From: Streptomyces tricolor
GTDB taxonomy: Bacteria; Actinomycetota; Actinomycetes; Streptomycetales; Streptomycetaceae
Direction: 5' to 3'
Assembly (NCBI RefSeq): GCF_002155905.1
Contig: NZ_MUMF01000209.1
Span: forward strand, 1 to 57,355
Length of the DNA stretch: 57,355 nt
A program made the translations under genes and the position numbers. Positions 15,268-22,609 of this stretch are shown piece after piece; position 1 is the first letter of the stretch; every line of letters begins with the position of its first letter. The notes beneath the pieces were generated by a model, which saw nothing but the letters and a program-made list of their open reading frames with translations, was not told the DNA's origin and did not search any database.

Positions 15268-15516
15268 GGGTGAGTCCCTCCACGCCTCGGGGCGGCACGT
15301 GGGTGACCGCTTCACCGACCGGTTCATCCCCTTGGTGCGAGTATGCACTGACTCGTCGCGGTTGCCGGGACTCCTGCAAGGGCCTTCCGGGTCGGTTGGA
15401 GCATATGTGCGGCCCCGGCATCGGAGGAGTTCTCGGGCGATCCGGTGAGGGGCGGCCGGCATATCGGCGGAGTGGCGACGACGACGGCGGTGACGGCCGT
15501 CGCCGGGATGCCGACC

Positions 15517-15640
15517 GGCGATGATCGTCGATGTACTCGAACAGCGCCAGGTCCGCCTTCGGCCCGGTGGCGAAGAGGCGGCCGCTGACCCATTCGGTCT
15601 TGATCAGCACCCACAGGTTCTCAGTCAGTGGATAGTGCCC
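15517..15640 (-). pseudogene. IS3-family transposase remnant (C-terminal DDE segment)
   Basis: About 40 codons read ENLWVLIKTEW, then GRLFATGPKADLALFEYID. This matches the region around the catalytic Glu of Streptomyces IS3-type transposases (usually AENLW.LIKTE...FATRAEANLALFEYIDGFYN). The frame then loses similarity and the rest of the element is gone. The surrounding 250 bases between this scrap and the SMR gene show nothing else. Confidence 0.6.
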
Positions 15641-15692
15641 GACAGCGTGGGCCGGCCGGGGTCTCCCAGCCGGTCCGCGCCGCCTTCGTCTG

Positions 15693-15950
15693 TCAGCCGA
15701 CGGGCTGGGCCGTGTACTCGCCGGCGCGCCGCACCGCGGCGACAAGGGCGTCGGTATCCACGGTCGCCTCTTCCTCCAGGCGGATGGTGGAGCGTCCGCT
15801 GCGCACGTCGGTGTGGGCTGAGCGGATGCCGGGCACCTCTTCCAGCTCGTCGTCGATGGAGAGGCCGCAGCTGCTGCAGTGCATGCCCTCCACCTGCAGG
15901 ACGACCACCGGTCCGGTTTCGGTGTTTCGCTTACGACTGAACAGTGCCAT
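15693..15950 (-). CDS. CopZ-like metal-binding protein
   Basis: 85 residues. ATG 15950 overlaps the stop of the SafE-cupredoxin gene (TAATG), so the two are translationally coupled. After a short basic leader (MALFSRKRNTE) comes one heavy-metal-associated domain with GMHCSSCGL at about residues 22-30, followed by EVPGIRSAHTDVRSGRSTI. It should bind Cu(I) or a similar ion in the cytosol, possibly delivering it to the membrane partner encoded upstream. Confidence 0.88.
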   Translation of the reverse strand: MALFSRKRNTETGPVVVLQVEGMHCSSCGLSIDDELEEVPGIRSAHTDVRSGRSTIRLEEEATVDTDALVAAVRRAGEYTAQPVG

Positions 15951-17119
15951 TACGCGTCTTTCTGGAAGGTGATGGTGCCGGTCTGCATGCCCATGGCGCA
16001 GGAGAAGCGCAGCACACCGGGATCGCGGGTGCCGAGATCGATCTTCGTGTCGCCGTTGCGCTTGACGATCTCCTGGACGCCGAGCTCGGGGATGGTGAAG
16101 GCGCGGGCGCAGCCGCCGGAGTCCTTGCCGCGTAGCACCAGTGTGGTGGGCACGCCCGCCTGCGCGGTGAACTCGGTGGGCACGTAGAAGTCGGTGACCG
16201 TGAGGGTGACGATCTGCGTGCCGGAGGCGTCCATGCTCACCGGCCCGCTGGTGACCGACTTCTTCTGGCCGCTGCCCTGCGCGGTTTCGTCGGAGGCCGG
16301 CGGCGTGGCGGCGGAGGCCGCTTCGGGTGAGCCGCCCGGGTTGAAGGTGGCCCAGCCGCCGGCCTGGACGCCGGTGGCCACCGTCCAGGTGGCGACGGCG
16401 AGCACGACCACGCCGGTGAGGGCCGCGAGCTGCCCGGACAGTGCCCGGCTGGTGCGGCGGAACAGGTAGCCGAGGGCGGCGAACAGCGGGGCGGTGCCCA
16501 GCACGAATCCCGCCATGACGGCGGCACCGGCCAACGGCGAGCCGGAGGTGACCGCGATCAGCTCGACCGACAGCGTGACCCCGCACGGCACCAGCACGGT
16601 CGCCAGCCCGATCAGCGCCGGCGTGGCGACAGACTCGGTCTTGGCGCTGCGGCGCAGCAGCCGGCCGAAGGAGGCGGGGGGCCTGGGCACCAGCCGGGCC
16701 ACCGCCTTGACGCCGAACAGGTCCAGGGCGAACAGCACCATCAACAATCCGGCGGCGATGAGCATCACGGCCCGGGCGCGCGGGCTGGGCTGCAACGCGT
16801 CGCCGAAGACGCCGAGCAGGGCACCGAGCACGGTGTGGGAGACGAGCTTGCCCGCCAGGAACGCGCCGACCGGCACCAGCGCCTTCGGCTCAGCCGGCGG
16901 ATCGTTGGCCGGTGACGGGGAGGGACGGCGGTCTTTCACCGCGACCCGGGAGGCGCCGCGCGCCCTGGCCGCGGCAGGGACCGGTGTGGGAGTGGCGGTG
17001 GAGCTGCGGCGGGTGACTGCGCCGGCGAGCAGGCCGCCCTGCACGGCGGCGCAGGACGCGCCCCCGGCGATCAGACCAGTACCGACGCTGGTGACGAACA
17101 GAGTGAGAGTCGAGGCCAT
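15950..17119 (-). CDS. SafE/TauE-like membrane transporter fused to a cupredoxin domain
   Basis: 389 residues from ATG 17119. The N-terminal part is a six-helix SafE/DsbD-related membrane domain with family-typical GGASCAAVQGGLLAG near the start and VPCGVTLSVEL in the middle, separated by a long charged cytosolic insert. The C-terminal ~110 residues are an exported cupredoxin-like beta domain: TDFYVPTEFTAQAGVPTTL, GGCARAFTIPELG and RFSCAMGMQTGTI, where Cys and Met are the likely copper ligands. Related proteins act in copper handling for cytochrome oxidase or in copper tolerance. Operon with the CopZ-like gene downstream; CcdA and a Met-rich exported protein lie just upstream. Confidence 0.85.
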   Translation of the reverse strand: MASTLTLFVTSVGTGLIAGGASCAAVQGGLLAGAVTRRSSTATPTPVPAAARARGASRVAVKDRRPSPSPANDPPAEPKALVPVGAFLAGKLVSHTVLGALLGVFGDALQPSPRARAVMLIAAGLLMVLFALDLFGVKAVARLVPRPPASFGRLLRRSAKTESVATPALIGLATVLVPCGVTLSVELIAVTSGSPLAGAAVMAGFVLGTAPLFAALGYLFRRTSRALSGQLAALTGVVVLAVATWTVATGVQAGGWATFNPGGSPEAASAATPPASDETAQGSGQKKSVTSGPVSMDASGTQIVTLTVTDFYVPTEFTAQAGVPTTLVLRGKDSGGCARAFTIPELGVQEIVKRNGDTKIDLGTRDPGVLRFSCAMGMQTGTITFQKDA

Positions 17120-17228
17120 ACTCGGAGAACTCCGTGGTGGCAGAAGACGGCACGCGCGCATGGCGGCATGCCGAAGCGGATCGGGCAGCGGAACCCGCTG
17201 AGCCGTACGGCCGGGCGGGCGTGCTCGA

Positions 17229-17744
17229 TCAGCTCCGACTTATGCAGAGTCTGTGGATATCTGGCCCTGTGCGGGAAGCGGGAGTCGGCGGTGCCCGCTG
17301 AACATCCGTCGGCAGGGTGAGGCCCTGCCCGGCTGGCGAGGGGGCATGCGCAGCAAAGGCGAGCGGGGCGCCGGACGGCCTGTGTGTGGCGGAGGGCCGG
17401 CAGCTCATGACCATGGTGTCCATGGAGCCCACGGACCCGGCCCTCTCTTCGGCGTCCGCTCTGTCGGTCCGCACCGAGGACACCAAGGACGCCGGGGACA
17501 CTCGGCCCCCCGGGGACGATGTCATCGGAGCGGCGGGCGCCGTCTCCATCGCGCTCATCGGCCCCATGAGGTCCATGGGAGCCGCCATCGCGGCCGGCAT
17601 GAGCCCGGCACCGCACAGGGCCAGGGCCAGCACGGCCAGCAGCCCGGCCCACCGCCGGGCTGGGGACAATCGCACGCGTGTCCTGGCCACGGCACGGGAT
17701 GCTAGCCCGTGCAGACCCTCCAGCCTGGCCATTTGGTGATTCAC
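17229..17744 (-). CDS. Small exported protein with a Met/Pro/Ala-rich mature part
   Basis: 171 residues if started at GTG 17744, which overlaps the ccdA stop (GTGA); ATG 17732 is an alternative. A basic N-terminus and hydrophobic segment (RRWAGLLAVLALALCGAGLM) is followed by MAAPMDLMGPMSAMETAPAA and MDTMVMSC, then a Ser/Pro/Ala-rich tail ending GPDIHRLCISRS. The architecture resembles the uncharacterised DUF6153-type exported proteins, but I am not certain. Methionines cluster just after the signal sequence. Context suggests a role in extracytoplasmic copper or thiol homeostasis. Confidence 0.6.
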   Translation of the reverse strand: MNHQMARLEGLHGLASRAVARTRVRLSPARRWAGLLAVLALALCGAGLMPAAMAAPMDLMGPMSAMETAPAAPMTSSPGGRVSPASLVSSVRTDRADAEERAGSVGSMDTMVMSCRPSATHRPSGAPLAFAAHAPSPAGQGLTLPTDVQRAPPTPASRTGPDIHRLCISRS

Positions 17745-18502
17745 AGCGCCGGTTGGTAGCCCGCGACCCAGTAACGCAGCAGCCCGGTCAGGTACGCCCA
17801 GGCGCCGCTGACCTGCAGAATGCCGACGATCACCAGCATCGCTCCGCCGAAGCGCATGACGTTCCGCGCGTTGCGACGCGCGAACCCGAAGGCCTGCAGC
17901 GCACGCCGGAAGCCGAGGGCGGCGACGAGGAAGGGCAGGCCCAGGCCGACGCTGTAGACGAAGGCGAGCAGAGCGCCGCGCCCGGCGCTGCCGGTGGTGA
18001 AGGACAGGCTCATCACGGCGGCGAGGGTCGGGCCGATACACGGGGTCCAGCCCAGCCCGAACATCACCCCGAGCAGCGGGGCCCCGGCCAGACCCGCACG
18101 CGGGTGGTAGGTCATTCGGAACGTGCGTCCGGCGAACGGGATGCGTTCGAAGGCGCCGACGAAGAGCAGGCCCAGCAGGATGGTCAGCACGCCGAGGATC
18201 CGGGTGATGAGGTCCTGGTGGTCGAGCAGAGTGTTCCCGACGTAGCCGAGCGCGGCCCCGTAGCTCGCGAACAGGGCGGAGAAGCCGAGAATGAACAGCG
18301 CCGTCCCGGCGACCATCCGGCCCTTGCCCTCCCGCCCGTCCTGTACGTCGGCCGCCGACATGCCGGTGGCGTACGAGACATAGCCGGGCACCAGCGGCAG
18401 ACAGCACGGCGAGAAGAACGACACCCCGCCCGCGAGGAGCGCGAGCGGCGCCGCCAGCAGCAGCGGGCCGCTGGAGACGAGGTCGGGTATGCCTTGGCTC
18501 AA
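17741..18502 (-). CDS. ccdA: CcdA-type cytochrome c biogenesis / thiol-disulfide transporter
   Basis: 253 residues. A TTG at 18502 is chosen: GGAGG lies six bases upstream and the frame then begins SQGIPDLVSSGPLLL, the usual CcdA N-terminus; no ATG/GTG is near. Six helices with the redox cysteines in FFSPCCLPLVPGY (helix 1) and GWTPCIGPTLAAV (helix 4). CcdA moves reducing equivalents across the membrane to extracytoplasmic thiol proteins. Unusually the first site has two adjacent cysteines (PCC). No partner thioredoxin (ResA) or ResB/ResC gene is nearby. It heads the minus-strand cluster running through the SafE-cupredoxin gene. Confidence 0.87.
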   Translation of the reverse strand: MSQGIPDLVSSGPLLLAAPLALLAGGVSFFSPCCLPLVPGYVSYATGMSAADVQDGREGKGRMVAGTALFILGFSALFASYGAALGYVGNTLLDHQDLITRILGVLTILLGLLFVGAFERIPFAGRTFRMTYHPRAGLAGAPLLGVMFGLGWTPCIGPTLAAVMSLSFTTGSAGRGALLAFVYSVGLGLPFLVAALGFRRALQAFGFARRNARNVMRFGGAMLVIVGILQVSGAWAYLTGLLRYWVAGYQPAL

Positions 18503-18631
18503 GGACGGCCTCCGGGGCAGGGTGGAACTGAGGCGGCACGTCACGCCAGACCGCCCGGGCGAGCATACTCCCAACCTTCTTAGGAGAAACCTCGGGGGTG
18601 CCCGCCTCCGCCCGCCACCGAGGAGGACGTC

Positions 18632-19270
18632 ATGGCCAAAGCGATGTCGCATCCGGTGTTCGCCCGTCTGTATCCGCGCATTGCCGCCTTCGCCGACGCG
18701 CACGGCTCGATCGAGCACCGCCAGGAGATGCTGACGGGCGTGCGTGGCCGGGTGGTGGAGATCGGGGCCGGTACGGGCTCGAACTTCCGGCATTACCCGC
18801 CCGAGGTGACCCAGGTCGTGGCAGTGGAGCCGGAGCCGAGGCTGCGGGCGCTGGCCGAGAAGGCGGCGGCGGAGGCGCCTGTGCCGGTGGACGTGGTGGC
18901 TGGGCTGGCGGAGGAGCTGCCGCTGGAGGACGACGGCTTCGACGTGGCGGTGTGCTCGCTGGTGCTGTGCACCGTCAAGGACGTACCGGGTGCCCTGGCG
19001 GAGGCCCGTCGGGTGCTGAAGCCGAGCGGTGAGCTGCGCTTCTACGAGCACGTCCGCTCCGAGCGGCCCGGTTTCCGTCGGGCTCAGAAGGCACTGGCCC
19101 TGCCGTGGCGGCTGGCCGGCGGCGGCTGCCACCTCACCCGCGACACCGAACACGCCATCCAGGAGGCGGGCTTCGCCATCCAGGACATCCGCCGCTTCTA
19201 CTTCCTGATCAACGGCCGGGCCAACCCGGCCTCCCCGTCGATCATCGGGACGGCCCGGCCGTCCACCTAG
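18632..19270 (+). CDS. Class I SAM-dependent methyltransferase
   Basis: 212 residues from ATG 18632 with GAGGAGGAC upstream. Rossmann methyltransferase motifs: motif I VVEIGAGTGSNFRHY, an acidic residue in VVAVEPEPRL, motif II DGFDVAVCSLVLCTV, and motif III ARRVLKPSGELRFYEHV. Closest in style to METTL7/UbiE-like methyltransferases. The C-terminal GCHLTRDTEHAIQEAGF segment is typical of the METTL7-like group, whose human members methylate thiols. Stands alone between ccdA (divergent) and the BlaI pair. Confidence 0.9.
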   Translation: MAKAMSHPVFARLYPRIAAFADAHGSIEHRQEMLTGVRGRVVEIGAGTGSNFRHYPPEVTQVVAVEPEPRLRALAEKAAAEAPVPVDVVAGLAEELPLEDDGFDVAVCSLVLCTVKDVPGALAEARRVLKPSGELRFYEHVRSERPGFRRAQKALALPWRLAGGGCHLTRDTEHAIQEAGFAIQDIRRFYFLINGRANPASPSIIGTARPST

Positions 19271-19315
19271 GCCGCTTAGGATGTCCGGGAGTATTCCGGT
19301 TCGGGAGGAGGACAC

Positions 19316-19687
19316 GTGGCGCAGTTCGGCGAGCTGGAGGCCGCGATCATGGATGCGGTGTGGGCGGCGGGCAAACCGCTGCGCGTGCGCGAGGTCCTCG
19401 AACGCCTCAGTCGGGACCCCGAGCCTGCCTACAACACCGTCCACACGGTCACCGAAATCCTGCACCGCAAGGGCTGGCTGTCGAAGGAGAAGGACGGCCG
19501 CGCATTCCGGTACGGCGCCACCAGGAGCCGCGAGGACTACGTCGCCGGACTGATGGGCGAGGCCCTCGCCGTGGCCGAGAACCGCACGGCGACGCTCGCC
19601 CGCTTCGTACAGCAGATGCCGCACGGAGAGGCCGAGGAACTGCACCGCCTGCTCGATCAGGCCGTGGCCAGGGAGGCGTCGAAGTGA
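19316..19687 (+). CDS. BlaI/MecI/CopY-family repressor
   Basis: 123 residues from GTG 19316 behind GGGAGGAGG. Winged-helix repressor: FGELEAAIMDAVWAAGKPL, PAYNTVHTVTEILHRKGWL and REDYVAGLMGEALA. In this family a partner M56 metalloprotease cleaves the repressor on signal. The M56 gene overlaps the stop by four bases (GTGA), so they form a classic BlaI-BlaR-like pair. In M. tuberculosis related pairs respond to copper or beta-lactams; no beta-lactamase is nearby. Confidence 0.9.
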   Translation: MAQFGELEAAIMDAVWAAGKPLRVREVLERLSRDPEPAYNTVHTVTEILHRKGWLSKEKDGRAFRYGATRSREDYVAGLMGEALAVAENRTATLARFVQQMPHGEAEELHRLLDQAVAREASK

Positions 19688-20664
19688 TCGTCGCCGCCAT
19701 CCTGTTCGTGTACGCCGCCCTGTTGAGCACGGTGGCGCCGCGGCTGCTGCGCGGCGCCCACTGGGCCGAGCGGGCTCCGCGGCTGGGCATCGTGGTCTGG
19801 CAGGTGCTCGGCGCCTCGGCGCTCAGCGCCGCCGTTCTGGCCGGCCTCGCGCTGAGCGTGCCCACCGTGCGCGTGAGCACGGACCTCGCCGAACTGCTGC
19901 AGGCGTGCGTGATGGCGCTGACTGCGCAGTACGCCACCCCCGGCGGGGCATCGGCCGGAGCGGCCGGGGCCGTGCTCGCGCTCGCGGTGCTGGGCCGGGT
20001 GGCGTGGTGCACAGGTGCTGCCCTGCTGCGCATCCGCCGGGAGCGGCAGACACACCGCGAGGTGCTCGACATCGTCGGTCGGCCGGACACGGCCCGCGGA
20101 CTGGTCATCCTCGACCACGAGGAACCCGCCGCCTACTGCCTCCCCGGCCGCCACCGCCGCACCGTGATCACCACCGGCGCACTGCGCGCCCTCGCAGCCG
20201 ACGACCAACTCGAAGCAGTCCTGGCCCACGAGCGTGCCCACCAGGCCGAGCGGCACGACGCCGTACTGGCCTGGGCGCAGGCACTGGCCCGCGCCTTCCC
20301 GCGCGTGCCGCTGTTCCACATCGCCGAGGCGGAGATCGGCCGGCTGGTGGAGATGCGCGCCGACGACGTCGCGGCGGCCCGCTCCGGGCGCCTGACCACT
20401 GCGGCCGCACTCCTGGCGGTCGCCGGCGGGAGTGCCCCGGCCGTGGCCCTCTCGGCAGGCGGCTCGACCGCCGCTCGCCGGGTACGTCGCCTCATCGAGC
20501 CGCACCGCCCGCTCAGCCGCCTGCGCATCGCGGCCGGTTCCCTGACCGCGGTCATCGCGCTCGCCGTGCCGCTGCTGGTCGTCGGCGGCCCGGCGGCGGC
20601 CGCGACCCAGCTGAACTACTGCCCGGACGGCACCCCGGCCGCCCAGGTCACCACCATGCGCTGA
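19684..20664 (+). CDS. M56-family (BlaR1-like) membrane metalloprotease
   Basis: 326 residues from GTG 19684, overlapping the repressor gene. Three N-terminal helices, a cytosolic protease domain with the zinc motif HERAH (in LAHERAHQAERHD), a downstream Glu in EIGRLVEMRADDVAA as third ligand, and a final C-terminal transmembrane helix (VIALAVPLLVVGG). There is no penicillin-binding sensor domain, as in the short actinobacterial M56 proteins. Likely inactivates the neighbouring BlaI repressor; signal unknown. Confidence 0.9.
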   Translation: MIVAAILFVYAALLSTVAPRLLRGAHWAERAPRLGIVVWQVLGASALSAAVLAGLALSVPTVRVSTDLAELLQACVMALTAQYATPGGASAGAAGAVLALAVLGRVAWCTGAALLRIRRERQTHREVLDIVGRPDTARGLVILDHEEPAAYCLPGRHRRTVITTGALRALAADDQLEAVLAHERAHQAERHDAVLAWAQALARAFPRVPLFHIAEAEIGRLVEMRADDVAAARSGRLTTAAALLAVAGGSAPAVALSAGGSTAARRVRRLIEPHRPLSRLRIAAGSLTAVIALAVPLLVVGGPAAAATQLNYCPDGTPAAQVTTMR

Positions 20665-20741
20665 CCCTCCCCGCGCCCAGTCGGCTGAAGACTCCCGTAC
20701 CTCCGCTGCTCTTTTAGACCATTTCGCGGGAGATGCGACCC

Positions 20742-21569
20742 TTATCCGATGATGGCCACCGGGGCGTCCCAGGCGTTGCGGTCGACGGTGATGGTGTAGC
20801 CACCGCGGGTCTCCTTGCTGTTGACCATGTACTGGTGTGCACGGCTGTGGTTGGTGTACAGCTTGGGGTCCCAGGGCCAGTCCGCGGTTGTGGTGTTCTG
20901 CTTGTTCCACAGCGCATACCACAGGTTCCCCGGGAGGTCGGTCCGGTTGGTGGCGGTGGCGACGGCATTGGCGCTTGAGCTGCTGAAGCCGTAGTACCCG
21001 GCGCGGTAGGTCTTGGCTCGCAGGGTCTTGGTGAAGGAGCGCACGTACGTCAGGACGGCGTCGTTGCACGCTTTGTTCGTGATGTCGTACGGCTCCATGT
21101 CGAGGTAGACGGCGCTGCCGGGCTTCATGCCGAGTGCGGACGCCTTGGCGATCGCGTCCTTGGCGTTGCTCGCCCCGAGAGAGGCTGCCGTGGTGGCGGT
21201 GAATTTCTCCGGGTTCTTGCTGGTCTGGCAGGGCGGCTGGGCGCCGACGTAGAGCGGGATGATCTTCCACCCGGCTGCACTGACCGACTTCACCCAGGAC
21301 TGGGTGAGGTTGGGCTGGGCGCAGCCGCGGTTCTTGCCGCCGATGTAGACCGCGGCCGCACCGTAGAAGCCGTTATTCCAGGCCTTCATCGCGGCGAGGG
21401 AGGGCGCCGTGCAGGTGTCGAACGCCCTGCCCGTGTACGTCTTCTGCGCCGGCCAGCTCGTGGCGGCCATGGAGGTCTGCGCAGCGACCCCGGCGCCCGC
21501 GACCACGACGACGCCGGTTGCGACCCACGCGATGTAACGGCTTCTCTTGGACAGCCGGTGACTGGCCAT
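20742..21569 (-). CDS. Secreted DUF1906 (Rv2525c-like) glycoside-hydrolase-fold protein
   Basis: 275 residues from ATG 21569 (GGTGGGA upstream). A Sec-type signal peptide (SKRSRYIAWVATGVVVVAGA, cleavage near SMAA) precedes a TIM-barrel DUF1906 domain: GRAFDTCTAPSLAAMKAW, YIGG, WKIIPLYVGAQ, DAIAKASALGMKPGSAVYLDMEPYD in pieces, GYYGFSSSSA, and HQY near the end. The domain resembles GH25 lysozymes and M. tuberculosis Rv2525c; the DMEPY segment marks the putative acidic catalytic site. Role: probably a cell-wall-associated enzyme. Single gene. Confidence 0.88.
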   Translation of the reverse strand: MASHRLSKRSRYIAWVATGVVVVAGAGVAAQTSMAATSWPAQKTYTGRAFDTCTAPSLAAMKAWNNGFYGAAAVYIGGKNRGCAQPNLTQSWVKSVSAAGWKIIPLYVGAQPPCQTSKNPEKFTATTAASLGASNAKDAIAKASALGMKPGSAVYLDMEPYDITNKACNDAVLTYVRSFTKTLRAKTYRAGYYGFSSSSANAVATATNRTDLPGNLWYALWNKQNTTTADWPWDPKLYTNHSRAHQYMVNSKETRGGYTITVDRNAWDAPVAIIG

Positions 21570-22216
21570 TCCCACCCCATTCGGAACGCAGCCCACGGCC
21601 GCATTTGGTGCACCGGCGGAAGGTTTTCAGAGCGGTGACACACCCTGCGGTATGGCTGCAGCACTCGGCGTCTTCTGTGGCGGCGCGGTTGAGCTCCGAG
21701 TCGGAGTCCTCCACACCCTATCCAAGGTCTACATGCTGGTCGGCAGCGGAGGAGCGTCCATGCGCTGCCAGGAGCTGCACAACGGCTGACCGTCGCCCAA
21801 CAAGAAGCCAAGGCGTCGCGTCAGGAGGTCAAATGGGCAGTGTGCCGTAGGTAACCACACCCACAGCGGCTGGGAACGGCCGACCCATTGGTGCGCCTTT
21901 CCGCCGCGTGGGCGAGGGTCACGGCGGCCATACGGGCCACAGAATGCTGAAGGGATCGGGGCCGGAAGAGATATGGCGCGGCGACTGAGTACCTGGCGAT
22001 CGCCGCTTTTGCTGTCCCCGGGGAAACCGTACCGAACGGCTTCCAGGGGGGAGCTGTCTCCTCGCCAGTTGACTCGGACGGAGAGTGCAGTGGGCGTAAT
22101 CAGGGCGGCGGCCGCGGCTGCGTCCAGCTCTACGGGCACGACCGGGCGGGCTGGGCGAGTCCGTGCGGATCCCTTCTGACGGACACGGCACAGGCTGGTT
22201 CGATGCTCTCCGCACA
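21570..22216. other. 650-bp stretch without a convincing gene
   Basis: Several short open frames exist on both strands, but none has a ribosome binding site together with recognisable protein features, and codon bias is weaker than in neighbours. The left end should hold the promoter of the DUF1906 gene. Nothing else recognised; possibly decayed sequence at the edge of the Rhs/ICE zone. Confidence 0.4.
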
Positions 22217-22262
22217 GATGACGGCGGCCTTCGAGACCATGGTCTCGAAGGCCGCCGTCATC
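22217..22262. terminator. Perfect 46-nt palindrome, probable terminator of the Rhs-immunity unit
   Basis: Two 23-bp arms with no spacer (GATGACGGCGGCCTTCGAGA... mirrored around CCATGG). It lies 37 bases past the stop of the immunity gene. GC-rich hairpins without a T-tract are common terminators in Streptomyces. An arm length of 23 bp with no mismatch is exceptional. Confidence 0.7.
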
Positions 22263-22298
22263 CAAGGTGTGCCCGGGTCATGGGGACAGCCGGGCGTC

Positions 22299-22595
22299 TC
22301 AGTCGCCGATGAAGCGATCGACTCTCACTTCGGTGAGTGAGTCCAGCGCATCGAGCTGTGCGGCCGCCGCGGCGATCTGGTCGTACTCCGTTCGCGAGAT
22401 GCGGATGCGGTAATACCCGATCACTCGCGCGAGGTCGTCCACGGCCAGTTCGGCCTCGTCATTGTCGATCATGTGGACGACCGACCGCAGTGCTGCTACG
22501 GGACCTTCCTCTCCTGCCAGCCGGCCCGAGATGCTCTCGGCGGCTGCCCTGATGAGTGCATCGGGCGAGTCCGGTTCGTTCATCTGCTGAGACAT
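22299..22595 (-). CDS. Putative immunity protein for the adjacent Rhs toxin (MafI-like)
   Basis: 98 residues from ATG 22595 with GGAGGG six bases upstream. All-helical, acidic sequence without a signal peptide (ISGRLAGEEGPVAALRSVV, MIDNDEAELAVDDLARVIGY, EYDQIAAAAAQLDAL). It resembles MafI-type immunity proteins, which pattern as VVxxIDxxEpxLAlenL. Its position 14 bases after the toxin-bearing Rhs gene in the same direction is the standard toxin-immunity order. Cytosolic; expected to bind and neutralise the C-terminal toxin. Confidence 0.7.
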   Translation of the reverse strand: MSQQMNEPDSPDALIRAAAESISGRLAGEEGPVAALRSVVHMIDNDEAELAVDDLARVIGYYRIRISRTEYDQIAAAAAQLDALDSLTEVRVDRFIGD

Positions 22596-22609
22596 TCTCC
22601 CTCCGAAGG

